From the NCBI GenBank assembly GCA_963556145.1, contig OY744469.1, forward strand, positions 3,258,767 through 3,322,766: DNA of 64,000 nucleotides, written 5' to 3'. The DNA comes from Hygrocybe punicea (Eukaryota; Basidiomycota; Agaricomycetes; Agaricales; Hygrophoraceae). This document shows positions 31,606 through 44,932 of the stretch, piece after piece (within the stretch, counting starts at the first letter, position 1; each line of letters starts with the position of its first letter). The notes beneath the pieces were generated by a model. The model worked only from the letters and a program-made list of their open reading frames with translations. It was not told the DNA's origin and searched no databases. A program made the translations under genes and the position numbers.

Positions 31606-34600
31606 ATGGTAATGTCATACAAGTTCCATGCTACAGCAGTATTACCACAAAATATTGATATAATCAAGGCTATGTATAGCACATGTGTAGGAGGTGGCAA
31701 GAAACCTATCTTTACTTTATCTGAACTTATCTCAAAAGATTCCCAATACAAACCAGGAAACTACACATTTAAATCATATGTATCTGAAAGGAATTTAATT
31801 CATCTGGATTTTTCAAACCCGTTTCTTGTGGCATTAGATGTCCCACTTCAAACCTTAGTAAGTAAATTAACCATTGCAGATCTAAAAATTATTGCCAGTT
31901 ATCATTCTATTTATTTACCTGCAAAGATGAAGTATACCAATATTCAAACAAAAATTGTCAATCACAAATGCATTGATTGTTCCTCTTATCTTTCTATCTT
32001 TGAATTTATTGACGATATAGAAATAGCAAATAAAAAGAGAATGGCTAACATTGAGGCTGTAAAGCTGTCACACAATAAAAGTATAGACAAATACTGTAAA
32101 GAACATCTCCATGCAGTTAAAAAATACAATCAAAATAATATTGATAAACATCAGCAGACAAATCAAGCTGCTGTAAAAAGATATAATTTCCAACATCCAC
32201 AGATTCGTCAGCAGCAAAATTTGACTGCTGTTAAAATTTATCATTCAAGACATACAGAGCAGCATAAGCAGCAAAATTTAGCTGCAGTTAAAAATTATCA
32301 CTTGAAACATCTAGAAAGACATCAACACCAAAATTTAGCCACTGTTGAAAGAGATTTTTCTGATGATTCAGAGAACCATAAAATGTTTAATCAAAAAGCA
32401 GTTCAATCTTTTCGTATCAGTAATCCAGACCAATGTTAACAGCAAAATCAAATTGCAGCACAGTCTTATAGGGACAACATAAAATTTCCGCCTATACCTC
32501 CTTCTCAATCCTTGCAACATACCATTATTTCAAATTTTTGCATGGAAAGTAGTCCTAATAAATTTTCAGAAGCTGGTTGTGCAGTTTGTGGACGACTAAC
32601 AGCAATTCAAGGTTTATCACAACTATCTTCACTTGATTTGGATTTAACTCTGTTACTACAAGCTTCTGCCACACAACAAGAACATTTTTCATCTGATGAT
32701 CCAGTTCAAAGCATGGATAAGCCCATTTTGATTGAAAACTTAGACAATATATGCAAAACATGTCACAAGTCATTAACCAAAGGAAAACAACCCCTGCATG
32801 CATTGGCAAATGGTCTGTGGATTGGTGATGTGCCAACAGCTTTACAAAACCTATCATATGCTGAACAGTTGATGATTGCAAGGGTTAGACACAATAGATG
32901 CATTGTCAGAGTCTCTTCAGGCATGCACAAGATGAGAGCCAATGTAATTACATTTGCAAATCCAGTTCCCAAACTATATGATATTTTGCCACCTCCAGCT
33001 GATGAATTAGATGAAGTTCTTGCCTTTATTTACACAGGTCCATGCAAACCAACCAAGTCTGACTTTGAAAGAACACCTCTGCTTGTTAGGAGAAACAAAG
33101 TAGCAATAGCGTTGAATTGGCTAAAGTTAAACCACTGTGATTACTTTGACTTGGAAATATCACAAGAGAATTTGAATCAATATCCTGAAAATGATATACC
33201 AGTGGTTGTTGATTACCGCCAGTCATTCACCAACAAAAGTCAAGAATCAACTGCAGTACATGATATGGAAACTGAAGAAGGAACGGAGACTGGCAAATGT
33301 CCATTTGTTGTTCACGGCTTGACTGGTGAGGAATATTCAACTAAGAGTGTCAAAGCATTAAAGGCTATTGCTTTGAAACATTTAAAGAGCAACCGCATGG
33401 TGCTTGCTATCGGACATGACAAAGATCCACAATCAATCTATGGCAGCCCACAGTTATTTCCACAAATGATGCCTTGGCTGTTTCCATATGGACTTGGTGG
33501 TATTGGAAATAATATAAAGCAAGGATCTTTATCTGATATTGCACATAAAAGACATTTGTTAATGTATTATGACAAGCGCTTTCAGAGAGACCCACACTTT
33601 CCATTGATTGCATTTAATCATGAACAAATCAAACAGGCAACTACAGGAGGGTACTTGTTGGCTGATAAAGCAAAATTTGATCAGATATCTCAGAGACTAA
33701 TGGATCTTGATGTTGGTGTTCTTAATTACATATCCAGAAAGATGGAAGAGGGTGAACATGTCAAACCTGACACCGATGAGGAAAAGCTTTGTTTCCAGGT
33801 GATCAAGGACATTGACCATGTTGGAAGTCATGTACAAGGATCATTGACAAATAAGAAATATATGAGAAATGAAATCTGGGCACTGATGTCATTCTTTGGG
33901 GCCCCATCTTGGTTTATCACCTTTTCACCTGCAGATATCATGCATCCACTATGTTTATATTTTGCTGACACCAAAGAGAAGTTTTCCCCAAACTTGCGAG
34001 ACTATGATGAGAGATACAGACTTATTGCCCAAAATCCTGTGGCTGGTGCAAGATTCTTTCATTTTATGGTCAAGTTGTTTATCAAACATGTACTTGGAGT
34101 TGGCTCAAATCACTCTGGATTTTATGGAGATACAAATGCATATTATGGTGCTGTTGAACAGCAAGGACGATTAACTCTTCATATGCATATGATGTTATGG
34201 CTCAAAGCATGCTTGTCGCCACAAGAGATCAGAGATAGAATCATGGATCCCAACTCAGACTTCCAAAAAAGATTTGTTGAATATCTTGAAAGTGTTCATA
34301 TTGGTGAATTTATGACTGGCACAATGGATGAAGTAACAGCCAAAGTCAATGCTCAATCCATGCAAAAAGGTTATAAAGATCCAACTCAAACCTTGCCTGA
34401 AACACCACCACCTCTGTGCAATGACAAACATAAAGACATGGATGATCAATCTGAATGCATTGAATGCAAGAATGTTGAGTCATGGTGGAATCGATTCAGA
34501 AACACTGTGGATGATTTGATACTTCACTCCAATGTTCATAATTGTGGCAGATACAAGTCTAATGCTGAGAAAGTAAATAGAAAAGACAGACCCACCTGCA

Positions 34601-37600
34601 TGAACAAACATGGAAAATGCAAAGCTAGATTTCCAAGACCATTGTTTGAATCCACTCAAGTTGATCCAAAGACTGGTGCACTGAATGTGAAAAAGGGTGA
34701 AGCATGGATTAACACATTAACCCCACTTGTAACATATCTATTACGCTGCAACACTGATATCACAAGTCTTCTATCTGGCACAGCAATCAAGGCGATTGTA
34801 GCATACATATCTGACTATATAACTAAACCAGGACTAAAAACTTATAGCATATTTGATACTATCAGAAGTGTATTTGACAGAAATTCTGAGATGCTTGGTG
34901 GATCAATGCAGAGAAAAGAAAAAGCTAGAAAATTAATCACACAAATTATCAATACATTAACAGCCAAACTGGAAATAGGTGGACCCATGTCAGCTCTATA
35001 TTTGCTGGGCAATCCTGATCATTACACTAGCCACAAGTTTATTCCTGTGTATTGGAAAAATTATGTCAGAGAAGTGTTAAATGCTTGGAAAACAGATGGT
35101 GATACAGAAATGTCAAGTGAGCCAGACAGAGTAGTCTTCCGAAATCAGCAAGGCACTTTTGTTGGAACATCAATAGTGCATGATTACGTTTATAGACCTC
35201 AAAGGTTTCAGGATGTCAATCTATATGAATGGATTCAATGTGCCAAAAAAGTTAAAATCCATAGAAAAACAGTTCATGATGAAATTCACAGTGAAGATGA
35301 ATTACTTTTAGAGCCAACATTACAAGATTCAGGTAATGATTGTGGTGTCAGAGCATCACCTGCTAATCACTGTGAAACTGATGTTGATTCTGATGATCTC
35401 AACATTGATAAGGATAACACATTATTTGATCATGACAATGATTACACAGATGAAACAGACAGTATGCATTCTGACAATGTAGAACACATATTGTTCCTGC
35501 AAGGTCATCCACTTTATGAAACACATTGCATTGACTTCAACGAACAATATCATTTGGTTCCAAATTTCATTGGTGGTTCACTTCCCAGACGTGACAGAGG
35601 AGATAGAGAATATTATTGTACAACCATGTTAACTTTGTTCAAACCATGGAGATCTGGTCATGACCTGAAATTAGGGGACCAATCTTGGGATGAAGCGTTT
35701 GACACTTATGAATTTACAAAAAGACAAATACAAATAATGGACCATTTTAATTTGAGATATGAATGCAATGATGCCAGAGACGACTTTTCAGCACAACTCA
35801 AGAAGGGTGAAATGTTACCAGATGGCACATGCCCACAGTTTATGACTGGAGACATGATCTCACATCTCGATGATGACTACAGTCAAAATGGTGAAGACAT
35901 AGATTATGCAGCAGATGGTCAAGATGGTCAAGATGGAGAATATCATCTAAACAAATACACTGACCTTGGAAGTCATGGCAGATTGATCAAAGCACAAATG
36001 GAATCTACAGAAAATGTTGTTAGAAATGTGGGTTGGTTGGATGCCTGTCCAGAAGGCAATGTAGCAGTGAACATAAATCCACTTGATGTGGAAGTGCATA
36101 AGTCAGCATCTCAATGGAAATCTGCAGTTCAAGACAAAAGACAACAAATTCTTGAAGAACGTAACCAGAATATTCCTTCAAAGTCACATAAACATGGCAA
36201 ACAATATTCAGACCCCAATGAAAATAATGTGATGGTTGTTGACCAATCATACTTTATGCACAATTTCAAGGCAGAGAATGCACACAGACAGGTGTTGATT
36301 GACACTACTGTTCAAACATTTCACTTGAATACAGAACAAGATAGGGCATTTAGAATTATTGCAAACCATGCTTCATCATGTAGTGAACAACTAAAAATGC
36401 ATATTGGAGGCATGGCTGGTACTGGAAAATCACAAGTGATCAAAGCTGTTGTTGATTTTTTTAAAGCTGCAAATGAGTCTTACAAATTTGTTATCCTTGG
36501 TCCAACTGGAACATCAGCTGCATTACAGAATGGTTCCACATACCATTACTTCTTAGGCATTAATCCAAACTCGTCTGGCAAAAATGAAGCCACCAACATT
36601 GCTCAGCTCAAGGCCAGATTAGAAGGAGTTGACTACATATTCATTGATGAGGTTTCAATGATATCTTGCCATGACTTGTATAAAATCAGTGCTAAACTTG
36701 CTAAAGCAACAAACATTCATGACCTGCCATTTGGTGGGATAAACATGATATTTGCTGGAGACTTTGCACAATTGCCACCTGTTGGAGGATCAGCATTATA
36801 TAGTGGAACAGTTGGCACACAAGCACACTCTGGATTAACACCATATGCTCAGGAAACCGCTGTTGGCAAAGCGCTTTGGCATCAGGTAACCACAGTTGTT
36901 ATTCTCAGAGAAAACATGAGACAAAAGACTCAAACTCCCCAAGATGCAAAGTTCAGAACTGCATTGGTCAATATGCGATATGGAAAGTGTACTCCAAATG
37001 ACATTATATTTTTGAGAAGCTGGATTGCAGGAAAAAGACCTGATCAACCTAATGTTGCCTCTAAGAATTTCAGAAATGTCCCAATCATCTGTGGCATTCA
37101 CTCTCAAAAGGATCAGATCAATTTGCTTGGCTGTGAAAGATTTGCAAAAGACACAAACCAGAAATTAATCAACTTTTATTCTATTGATAGATGGGGAAAG
37201 GAAAAGGATGCATCTATAAGAAATAAATCAAAAGGCAAATCAAAAGCACTTCATGAATCTGGTGAGATAGACTTTGATACTCAAAGAGAAATATGGAAGG
37301 TGCACCATGGTGGAACAGAAAACTTTGCTGGTAAATTATCCTTGTGTGTTGGAATGCCAGTCATGCTTAGAAACAATGATGCAACTGAACTTTGCATCAC
37401 CAAGGGACAAGAAGGATTTGTTGTTGGTTGGCAGTCATCAAAAGCTGATCATGGAAAGCGTGTACTGGACACAGTGTTTGTTGAGCTTCTGAATCCACCA
37501 AAGCTTGTGCAGATTCCTTCTCTGCCAGACAATGTTGTTCCGATTGTGAAAAACACCAAGACAGTTCAGTGTGTATTTCCAAGTGATTTAAAAGAAAGGA

Positions 37601-38985
37601 TAGAAAGACAACAGGTTTGGGTTTTGCCAAACTTTGCAATGACTGCACATGCCGCTCAAGGCAAGACAAGACCATACAATGTTGTGCATCTAAACAGCTG
37701 CTTTTCACACATGGCATATTATTCATCATTGTCTAGAAGCGCTACTGCAGCTGGCACTGTAATAATACAAGGATTTGACAATAGAATGATCACAAGAGGA
37801 TGCTCTGGATATCTTAGACAAGAGTTTAGGGAACAAGAACTGCTTGATGACATCACTAGAATGAGATATGAAGGCACATTGCCAGAACATATTGTACAAG
37901 ATGTCCGGTCATCAATGATTCAAAAGTTTCAACAATGGAAAGGCACTGGATATGTTCCATCTAAAACTGATGCAGCTTTGAAGTGGTCAGAAAGTGATCC
38001 CCTGGTGATTGCTCCTGTGGAAGTCAGTCCATGGCACATCATTGAGAAGAACAAAAATAAGCAAGCAACTATGTCAATTTCTACTCCTTTTATCCCTGCC
38101 AAAGGATCTGTTCCAATTTTGTCCAGGAAGCATTTGATTGAACCTTGTGAACTGCCAGCAGCTAAGAGACAACGAACAGATATGTCAGCTTCCCCAGCAG
38201 GTTTGCCATGGGATGAAAACAATTACAGTTGTGCATATGATTCTATCCTGGTTATATTGTTTGATCTCTGGAAGGAAAACCATATAGCATGGTCTGAAGT
38301 ATTTCATGATATGAATGATTATCTGGCTACTTTATCTGATGGCTTCTCAGATATATTGAAAGGCAATATGACATTTGTGCAACTCAGAAATGAATTAAGG
38401 GCTGTTTTGCATGATAAGCATCCTGAGACATATCTATTGGGACCTGTTGGAATTAGTGTTACAACTCTAGCCATGGAGTTTTTACACGTAGACACTGCAG
38501 TCACATCTTCTCAGCATCAATGTACAAGGTGTAAATTTGCTGAAAAACCAGTGGATAATCAACTTGGTTATGTTTTACATGGAGAAACTTCAGTTCAAGG
38601 GTCTACTATGAATTGGATTGAAACATTGTCCCAACAAACACATCGAAGGTGTTCTAAGTGTCAATCAGCTATGCAACAAATCTTATTCTACAATGAAGTG
38701 CCACCTATGCTTGTTTTGGAATATCCACTCATGGACATTGAGACCAGTCATACACTTGAGTTTGAAACTGACAAAGGCATCAAGTTATTGAGGTTGAAAG
38801 GAATTGTTTATCATGGCCAATATCATTTCACCAGTAGAATCATAAGTGTAGACAGGAAGGTTTGGTTTCATGATGGTATGACTACTGGAAATACTTGTTC
38901 ATATGACGGTATGCTTGATAAATTATCAGATGCTGATGTTAGACAATGCAGAGACAAGAATCTTGTGCTGGCAATATATGCTTAA
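31606..38985 (+). CDS. RepHel transposase with C-terminal USP-like protease domain (one stop codon)
   Basis: Reads 2459 codons from MVMSYKFH (after a likely CAG acceptor) to LVLAIYA-stop, with one in-frame TAA at 32437-32439 (NPDQC-stop-QQNQ; copy B2 has an open codon there). Domains: SAP-like segment (LTIADLKIIASYHS); 22-aa repeats with QNLAAVK; CxxC pairs CAVCGR and CKTCHK; DUF6570-like (GMHKMRANVITFANP, LNHCDYFDLEIS); Rep HUH motif LHMHMMLW (about residue 858) with tyrosines in AYISDYITK (about 1068); PIF1-type SF1B helicase with Walker A GMAGTGKSQ (about 1603), Walker B IFIDEVSM and FAGDFAQLPP; finally NYSCAYDS (about 2206), CTRC, CSKC and YHGQYHFTSR (about 2405), the Cys-box, zinc and His-box order of USP (C19) proteases. 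Rep nicks and rejoins DNA and the helicase unwinds it during rolling-circle transposition. Nearly intact; reversal or readthrough of one stop would leave a full frame. Confidence 0.88.
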
Positions 38986-39227
38986 AGTGTTTCATGTGTG
39001 GGTGGGTGGGTGGCCAAATTTAATTTGCATGAGATATATAAAATAAAAAGTGGTTGGGCTCAGCAAGTCTACATCAACAACTTTTGCACTATAATAATGG
39101 GTGGGTGTGGCGGGCTTAGTCTTGCTCAATATGATTTATGAGGTAGCAGTGAATCAATTCAGAGCAAAGATTGGAACTTTAGGAAGAACTCGTTCATGCC
39201 ATGCGAAGCACTGGCCCTCTAAACAAG
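38986..39227 (+). other. 3' flank and 3' terminus of element G
   Basis: After the RepHel stop come 240 bp of non-coding DNA (GGGTGGGTGGGTGG near 38999), then AAGAACTCGTTCATGCC, an imperfect GC hairpin GCCATGCGAAGCACTGGC and the terminal CTAAACAAG. The hairpin 10-12 nt before the end is the classical Helitron 3' feature. Confidence 0.8.
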
Positions 39228-39806
39228 TCATCTGAGTTACACTCATTTCTGCTTATATGGCTGAAATTTTCCTATATACTAACAGTGGTCACATGTGACT
39301 ATGACTCCTGTGATCACCTCAAAATTTAGCATATATGGTGTAAAATTACCTTATATAGTTAGACTGGTCACATGTGACTGTCATCATTGAGATCAGCAGA
39401 AAATTTGCTATATAATATCAAAAATTGCCTTATATGGTTAGATTGGTCACATGTCACTGTCACACCTGATCCGAAATGATAATATTAGTCAGCAGTTCAA
39501 TTTTCAGCTGATTCTAATAAGAATTGAGACCAGTACAAATATTTTGAATATAATTGGAAGATAATTTGTCTTTTTTGCACCAACCCATATTTGGATGCTT
39601 ATGTAAGCTTGTCCACACATGGCCCCAACTGCATCTTATTTTCCAGGATCAGAAGTAGAATCATATCTGTTACCCAAAGAAATTCTGTCTATAGGCGATC
39701 AACTTTATTAATTAATCAATTAATTAATTAATTAATTAATTACGAACCCTCACTGAACCAGGTCTGATAAAGAACGAGTCTTTTAATAAATTAAAAGAAC
39801 TCGTAA
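39228..39806 (+). mobile_element. Non-autonomous Helitron N1, right part
   Basis: This continues N1 after the G insertion: TCATCTGAGTTACACTC onward, then the TTAATTAATTAATT tract and the terminal hairpin (CGAGTCTTTTAA / TTAAAAGAACTCG), ending CTCGTAA at 39806 before T39807. The RepHel pseudogene AC continues from there. Confidence 0.9.
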
Positions 39807-41814
39807 TATGTGTCCTGCCAGATCCACCATCATATAATTGTTCCATGAATTGTCAATATCATGACAAAAGATCAACATGGTGACAAAGGTTTCAAGATGT
39901 TGTAGACGATCTTTTATTGCGATTAAATGTACATAACAGGCATGATGGCAAAAAAAAGCCATATTGTCTGAATTCGAAAGGTGAATGTAAACGACAATTT
40001 CCCCGTGATATCTTTCAACAAACTTTTGTAGAACCTAACACTGGTGCTCTCAACCTCAAGCATGGTGAACCTTGGATGAACACGGTGACACCTGAAGTTA
40101 CATATATGCTACGATGCAATTCTGATGTGACCAGCTTATTATCAGGTACTGCTATAAAGGCCATAGTTGCATATATAACAGATTATATTACAAAATTCTC
40201 CTTGAAGACCTATAGCATTTTTGAAGTGATAAAAAGTATTTTTGATAAGAATTCCAAAATGATTGGTGGCAACCTGAAAAGAAAAGACAAAGTCAGAAAA
40301 CTCTTTACACAAATAGTCAATTCACTCACCTCCAAAATGGAAATTGGTGCTCCAATGGCTTCATTATATGTCCTGGGAAATCCTGATCACTACACCAGTC
40401 ATAAATTCATGCCATTTTTTTAGAGATCTTACGTTAAAGAGGTTATCAGTGCATGGTCTGATGAAGAAATTGCTAATATATGTGAAGCCCAAAATAATGC
40501 ACAAAAGGTTGTTATTGGTAAGAATAATGGTGTATACATTGGACTTTCCAAAGTAAATAATTATATGTTCAGACCAGCCTTGTATGATAATATATCACTG
40601 TATGACTGGATATGTCTTGCCACTATGGAACCAAATAAAAGACGCACCAAAACAAAAACCAAAAGAGCCAGAAAAAAACCAGTGCAAAACCATATTTTTG
40701 ATAATCTAGGCTGTGATGATTTGTCTGACTCTTGCACTGAACCTACGAATGTTGACTATTCCAGTGATGACAACTTGTCTGATGTCGTTGATAATGATAT
40801 ACTCATGGAGATAGATGAAATTCCAAAACCTGATAGTTTGAATAAAAATGCAGGTTCAGAAATAGCTGATAAAACAAATGAAGTTCATCTTAATAAATTG
40901 ACAAAAAATGAAAATGATTATACTTTACATCCCAATCATCCACAATATCTTACCCACCATGCCAAAATGAAAGGGAATGATCCTTTCATAGTTCCTAATT
41001 TTATTCCAAACACTTTGCCAAGGGCTGACCGTGGTGATCGAGAATATTATTGTTGTACAATGTTAACATTTTTCAAGCCATGGAGAAGTGGCAAAGAACT
41101 CAAAAGTAAATTACAAACATAGGATAATGCTTTTATGGACCATGAGTTTTCTAAAAGAGAGCTGGAAATCATGAAATACTTTGGTCTGCGATATGAGTGT
41201 TTGGATGCAAGAGATGATTTCTCTGCTAAATGTCAGAAGAATAATACTGCAGATATAAGGTATTCATGGGCAATTTCAAACGGTCTTGATGAACTGGATG
41301 ACATGCACAATGCTGACTTAGCATTTAACGGTGACAACTTCAACAACAATATTGATGAAGACAATAATGACACAGAAATACTCCTGAAACTTGGTCATAA
41401 AGGACAAAAGAGGAAGGATCAAATGCTAATAGCTGAAAGAACTTTGAAAAGGTCAGGATGGCTCGATAATTGTATTGATGGTACCCCAGATATAGGACCG
41501 TTGATACCTATAGAACCATCTGTAGTACAATCAGCAAAATTTTGGAGAGCTGCAGTCCTTGCAAAGAAAAAAGAAATTATCGATGACAGAAATAAAAATT
41601 TACCAACAAACACAGCAACCATAGATAAATTGGCAAATTTTCAATATAATGATGTCAAGATAGTGGACGCAGCATACATCAACCATATGTTTATTCCTGC
41701 AAACAGAGCTGATCATCATCTTATTGATGTAACTATCAATGATTACAACTTGAACACTGACCAAAAGAGAGCATTTCATATCATTGCCAATCACTCTACC
41801 TTGACTTGTTTAGT
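39807..41814 (+). pseudogene. RepHel copy AC, part 2 (Rep C-terminal half, linker)
   Basis: It resumes after N1 with LPDPPSYNC (one-base shift), then QRFQDVVDDLLLRLNVHN, CKRQFPRDIF, catalytic-tyrosine region AYITDYITK, and YVLGNPDHYTSHKF. Stops interrupt at 39887 (TGA), 40420 (TAG) and 41120 (TAG). Then RADRGDREYYCCTML, LRYECLDARDDFS and NTDQKRAFHIIANHSTL. The frame breaks at A41814 for element N2. It is clearly diverged from the G copy, so it is an older subfamily member. Confidence 0.88.
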
Positions 41815-42876
41815 GGGCCAGTGCTGCGCATGGCATGAACGAGTTCTTTTTTTCCCCTCTCCACTTCCATGATGAAGTAAACAATTGCATAAAGCATGTT
41901 ACATATGGTATAAGATACATAGCATATGTTGTATACTGCCAATTATTCTAATAAGCCCATCTCTCACCTCAGCAACATGAAAAGTAGAAAAAATAAAACT
42001 ACATAAAGTGTCTTGAGTGTTCATCAACCTCCTCTCTTACTGTCATATCTTCTGTGCTGTATCATTATATAATATTCTCAGCCAAAAAAGAAATGTTGAG
42101 GAGGCAATAGGTCAACTGTCAAATATCACTGCCTCCTAAACATTATGATAATAATTGACTTACCTTCTCCAGGACCTTCTATGCTGTACAACAGATGACA
42201 ACATGAAGACAGCTGTGCTTGATGATTGGGCTAATGTTACATATGGCAAGAACAAAGTCTTTTTTCTTTTATTGGATTTTTGTTTGTATGATTATTATGA
42301 ACACCATAATTTTGCTTGAAATAAATTAGCATATAAGATAATGTATATATATGGCAATATCACATTGAATTTTATGTTTTAAGTAAAAATATCAGTATAT
42401 TATCTGAGTTAAGCTCATTTCTGCTTATATGGCTGATATTTCCATATATAGTAATAGTGGTCACATGTGACTATAACTCCTGTGATCAGCTCAAAATTTC
42501 GCATATATAGTGTAAAATTGCCTTATATGGTTAGATTGGTCACATGTGACTGTCACACCTTGCCCGAAATGGTTATATTAGTCAGCAGTTCAATTTTCAG
42601 CTGATTCCAATAAGAATTGAAGTCAGTATGAATATTTTGAATATAATTTGAAGGTAATGTGTCTTTTCTGAGGCAACCCATATTTGGATGCTTATGTAAG
42701 CTTGTCCACACATGGCTTGGACCACATGTTATTTTTCAGTATAACAAGTAGAATCATATCTTTTACCAAAAAAAAAAGTCCCCTACATACGATCAACTTC
42801 ATTAATTAATTACGAACCCTCACTGAACCAGGTCTGATAAAGAATGAGTCTTTTAATAAATTAAAAGAACTCGTAA
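41815..42876 (+). mobile_element. Non-autonomous Helitron N2, 1062 bp
   Basis: Starts CTTGTTTAGTGGGCC after A41814 and ends with hairpin CGAGTCTTTTAA/TTAAAAGAACTCG plus TAA before T42877. Removing it restores the RepHel frame exactly: STL, then INSSDKLCMYLGRMAGTGK. No coding capacity. Similar over its length to N1 and N3. Confidence 0.92.
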
Positions 42877-44932
42877 TTAACAGTTCTGATAAGCTATGCA
42901 TGTATCTTGGCAGGATGGCAGGCACAGGGAAGTCACAAGTCATCAAAGCATTGGCTAGTTTCTTTGGTAAACACAATGAGAATAATCAATTTGTGGTTCT
43001 TGCACCAACCGGTGGTGCTGCTGCCCTTGTAAATGGATCCACATATCACTCCATTCTTGGAATTAATCAGGGAGGATCATCTCATTCCCTTGCACAAGTC
43101 CATGCCAATCTTGATGGTGTGGATTACATTTTCATTGATGAGGTGTCAATGTTATCTTGCAGAGATATGTATAAAATCAGTGCTCAGTGTGCAAAAGCAT
43201 GTGGTGTTTATGATGAACCCTTTGGTGGCATTAATATGATATTTGCAGGAGATTTTGGCCAACTTCCACCAGCTATGAGTGGTGCTCCTTTGTACTCTGG
43301 AACTGTTGGTGTCCAAATCAATTCCAGTCAAACTATACCAAATCAGGAAGCTGCTATAGGCAAAGCTCTTTGGCATCAAATTACAACAGTTGTTATATTA
43401 CGTGAAAATATGAGACAAACCAATCAGTCAGAAGAAGATGTCCAACTGAGACTAGCTTTGGGAAACATGAGATACAAAGCATGTACTCCCAATGATATTG
43501 CATTTCTTCGTACTCATATTGCAGGAAAAGGTCCAAATGATCCAAAATTAGCCCAAAAGAAATTCAGGAATGTATCAGTTGTAACTGCATTGAATGCACA
43601 AAAAGACAAAATCAATGAACTTGGTATTCAATATTTTGCTGCTGAGAATAGAAGACCATTAACATCATTTTATTCTATAGACAGATGGAATGATCCTACT
43701 AGTTCCAATAGCAAAAGAAAATCTCATCACATGTCAACAATTTTGGATCCTATTCGACACACAAAGATATTGGAACCTTCACTCCAAAAACTACTTTGGA
43801 GCCAACCACATGCATCATCCTCTGATCATATACCAGGAAGATTGGACTTATGTGCAGGCATGCCGATGATGCTGAGAAACAATGATGCAACAGAGTGCTG
43901 CATTACCAAAGGAGCAGAGGGCATAGTTGTGGGTTGGGAGAGTGCAATAGGTCCTGAGCAACAAACTGTACTGGACACTTTATTTGTCAGATTATTGAAT
44001 CCTCCAAAACAGATTAACATAGAAGGACTTCCTGAAAATGTGGTGCCGATTACAAAACATGTCATGTCCACCATGTGCTCATTACCCAATGATGATGTGA
44101 TATCTTTGTCAAGAGAACAAGTGTTGGTACTACCTAATTTTGCAATGACTGATTATGCATGTCAAGGATGTACTCATCCTAACAATGTAGTTGACCTCAG
44201 TAGTTGTAGAAACCACCAATCCTATTATACTTGCTTATCAAGAAGTGCTTCTGCAGCAGGAACTATCATCATGCAAGGCTTTGATCCTAAAATAATTACT
44301 GGGGGTGCTTCTGGATAGCTCAGGCAAGAATTCAGAGAATTGGAACTGCTTGATGAGATTACTAAACTGAAATATCAAGGACTCTTACCAGACCATGTCA
44401 AGAGAGATCAGCGAAATTCTATCATTGATCAATTTAGAAAATGGAAGGGAAAGTCATATATTCCAAAAGACATTCATCATGCTATTGCATGGAGAGCCAC
44501 AGAACAACTAAATCAATACACAGCACAGCCCTCTCCATGGCAATTAATTAAACCTATAAACAAAAATCAAAAGGCGGATTTCAGAAACCTCAACTTTGTT
44601 CCTGCAAAAGGAACTGTTCCAATCACTGTCACTCATAAAACTTCCACAGCTAATATATTGCACAATAAAAAATGAAAATTAGAACAAGTTGTAAGTTCAT
44701 CTTCCATAGTGAAAAAAAGACGAAAAGCAAGTACTATTGAATTCAATGAACCAAAAGGGTTTATATGGGATGCACAAAATTGGAGCTGTGCTTACGATGC
44801 ACTCTTTACAATATTACTAGCAATATGGAATGAAGATCCATCAAGTTGGAAAAAAAGATTCAATAACATCAATGAAATATTAAAGATTTTGAGCTTAGGA
44901 TTCAAACGATCAAAGAATAACACAACAGATTT
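42877..44932 (+). pseudogene. RepHel copy AC, part 3 (helicase, start of protease)
   Basis: Full PIF1-type helicase block: Walker A RMAGTGKSQ, Walker B IFIDEVSM, FAGDFGQLPP, VLPNFAMTDYACQG. A TAG at 44316 (GGASG-stop) and a TGA at 44673 interrupt. Then GFIWDAQNWSCAYDALFTIL, the protease Cys box with the Cys kept. Breaks at 44932 for the hAT foldback element. Confidence 0.88.

Larger units (their letters stand above)
12839..39227 (+). mobile_element. Element G: 26.4-kb cargo-bearing Helitron
   Basis: The boundaries follow from N1: N3 has ...CATTATA joined to TCATCTG..., while here 26,389 bp lie between them, starting TTACGAGTT (12839) and ending CTAAACAAG (39227). Both ends are the family termini, also seen in N1, N2 and N3. 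Flanking bases are A and T with no duplication, the Helitron A^T insertion rule. The RepHel gene (31606-38985) reads towards the right end, making TTACGAG the 5' end and CTAAACAAG the 3' end. Near the 3' end, AAAGAACTCGTTC mirrors the 5' terminal ACGAGTT but sits about 35-40 bp inside, an asymmetric inverted repeat like that of Helitron2/Helentron-type elements. A GC hairpin (GCCATGCG / CACTGGC) lies about 10-12 nt from the 3' end. Without the later Gypsy insertion G is about 19.8 kb. Cargo genes are listed separately. Some cargo could have been added after insertion, but all lies between the ends. Confidence 0.8.

Noticed and set aside
12839..39227. Element G as a chance composite of unrelated insertions
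   Set aside because: The two N1 halves join exactly as in N3 and both outer ends are family termini flanked by A and T, so one insertion is the simplest reading. Later internal additions such as the Gypsy element are separate.
12839..39227. A KDZ-type transposon as carrier of the dioxygenase
   Set aside because: No KDZ transposase-like coding block found anywhere in the window; the only transposases are RepHel and hAT.
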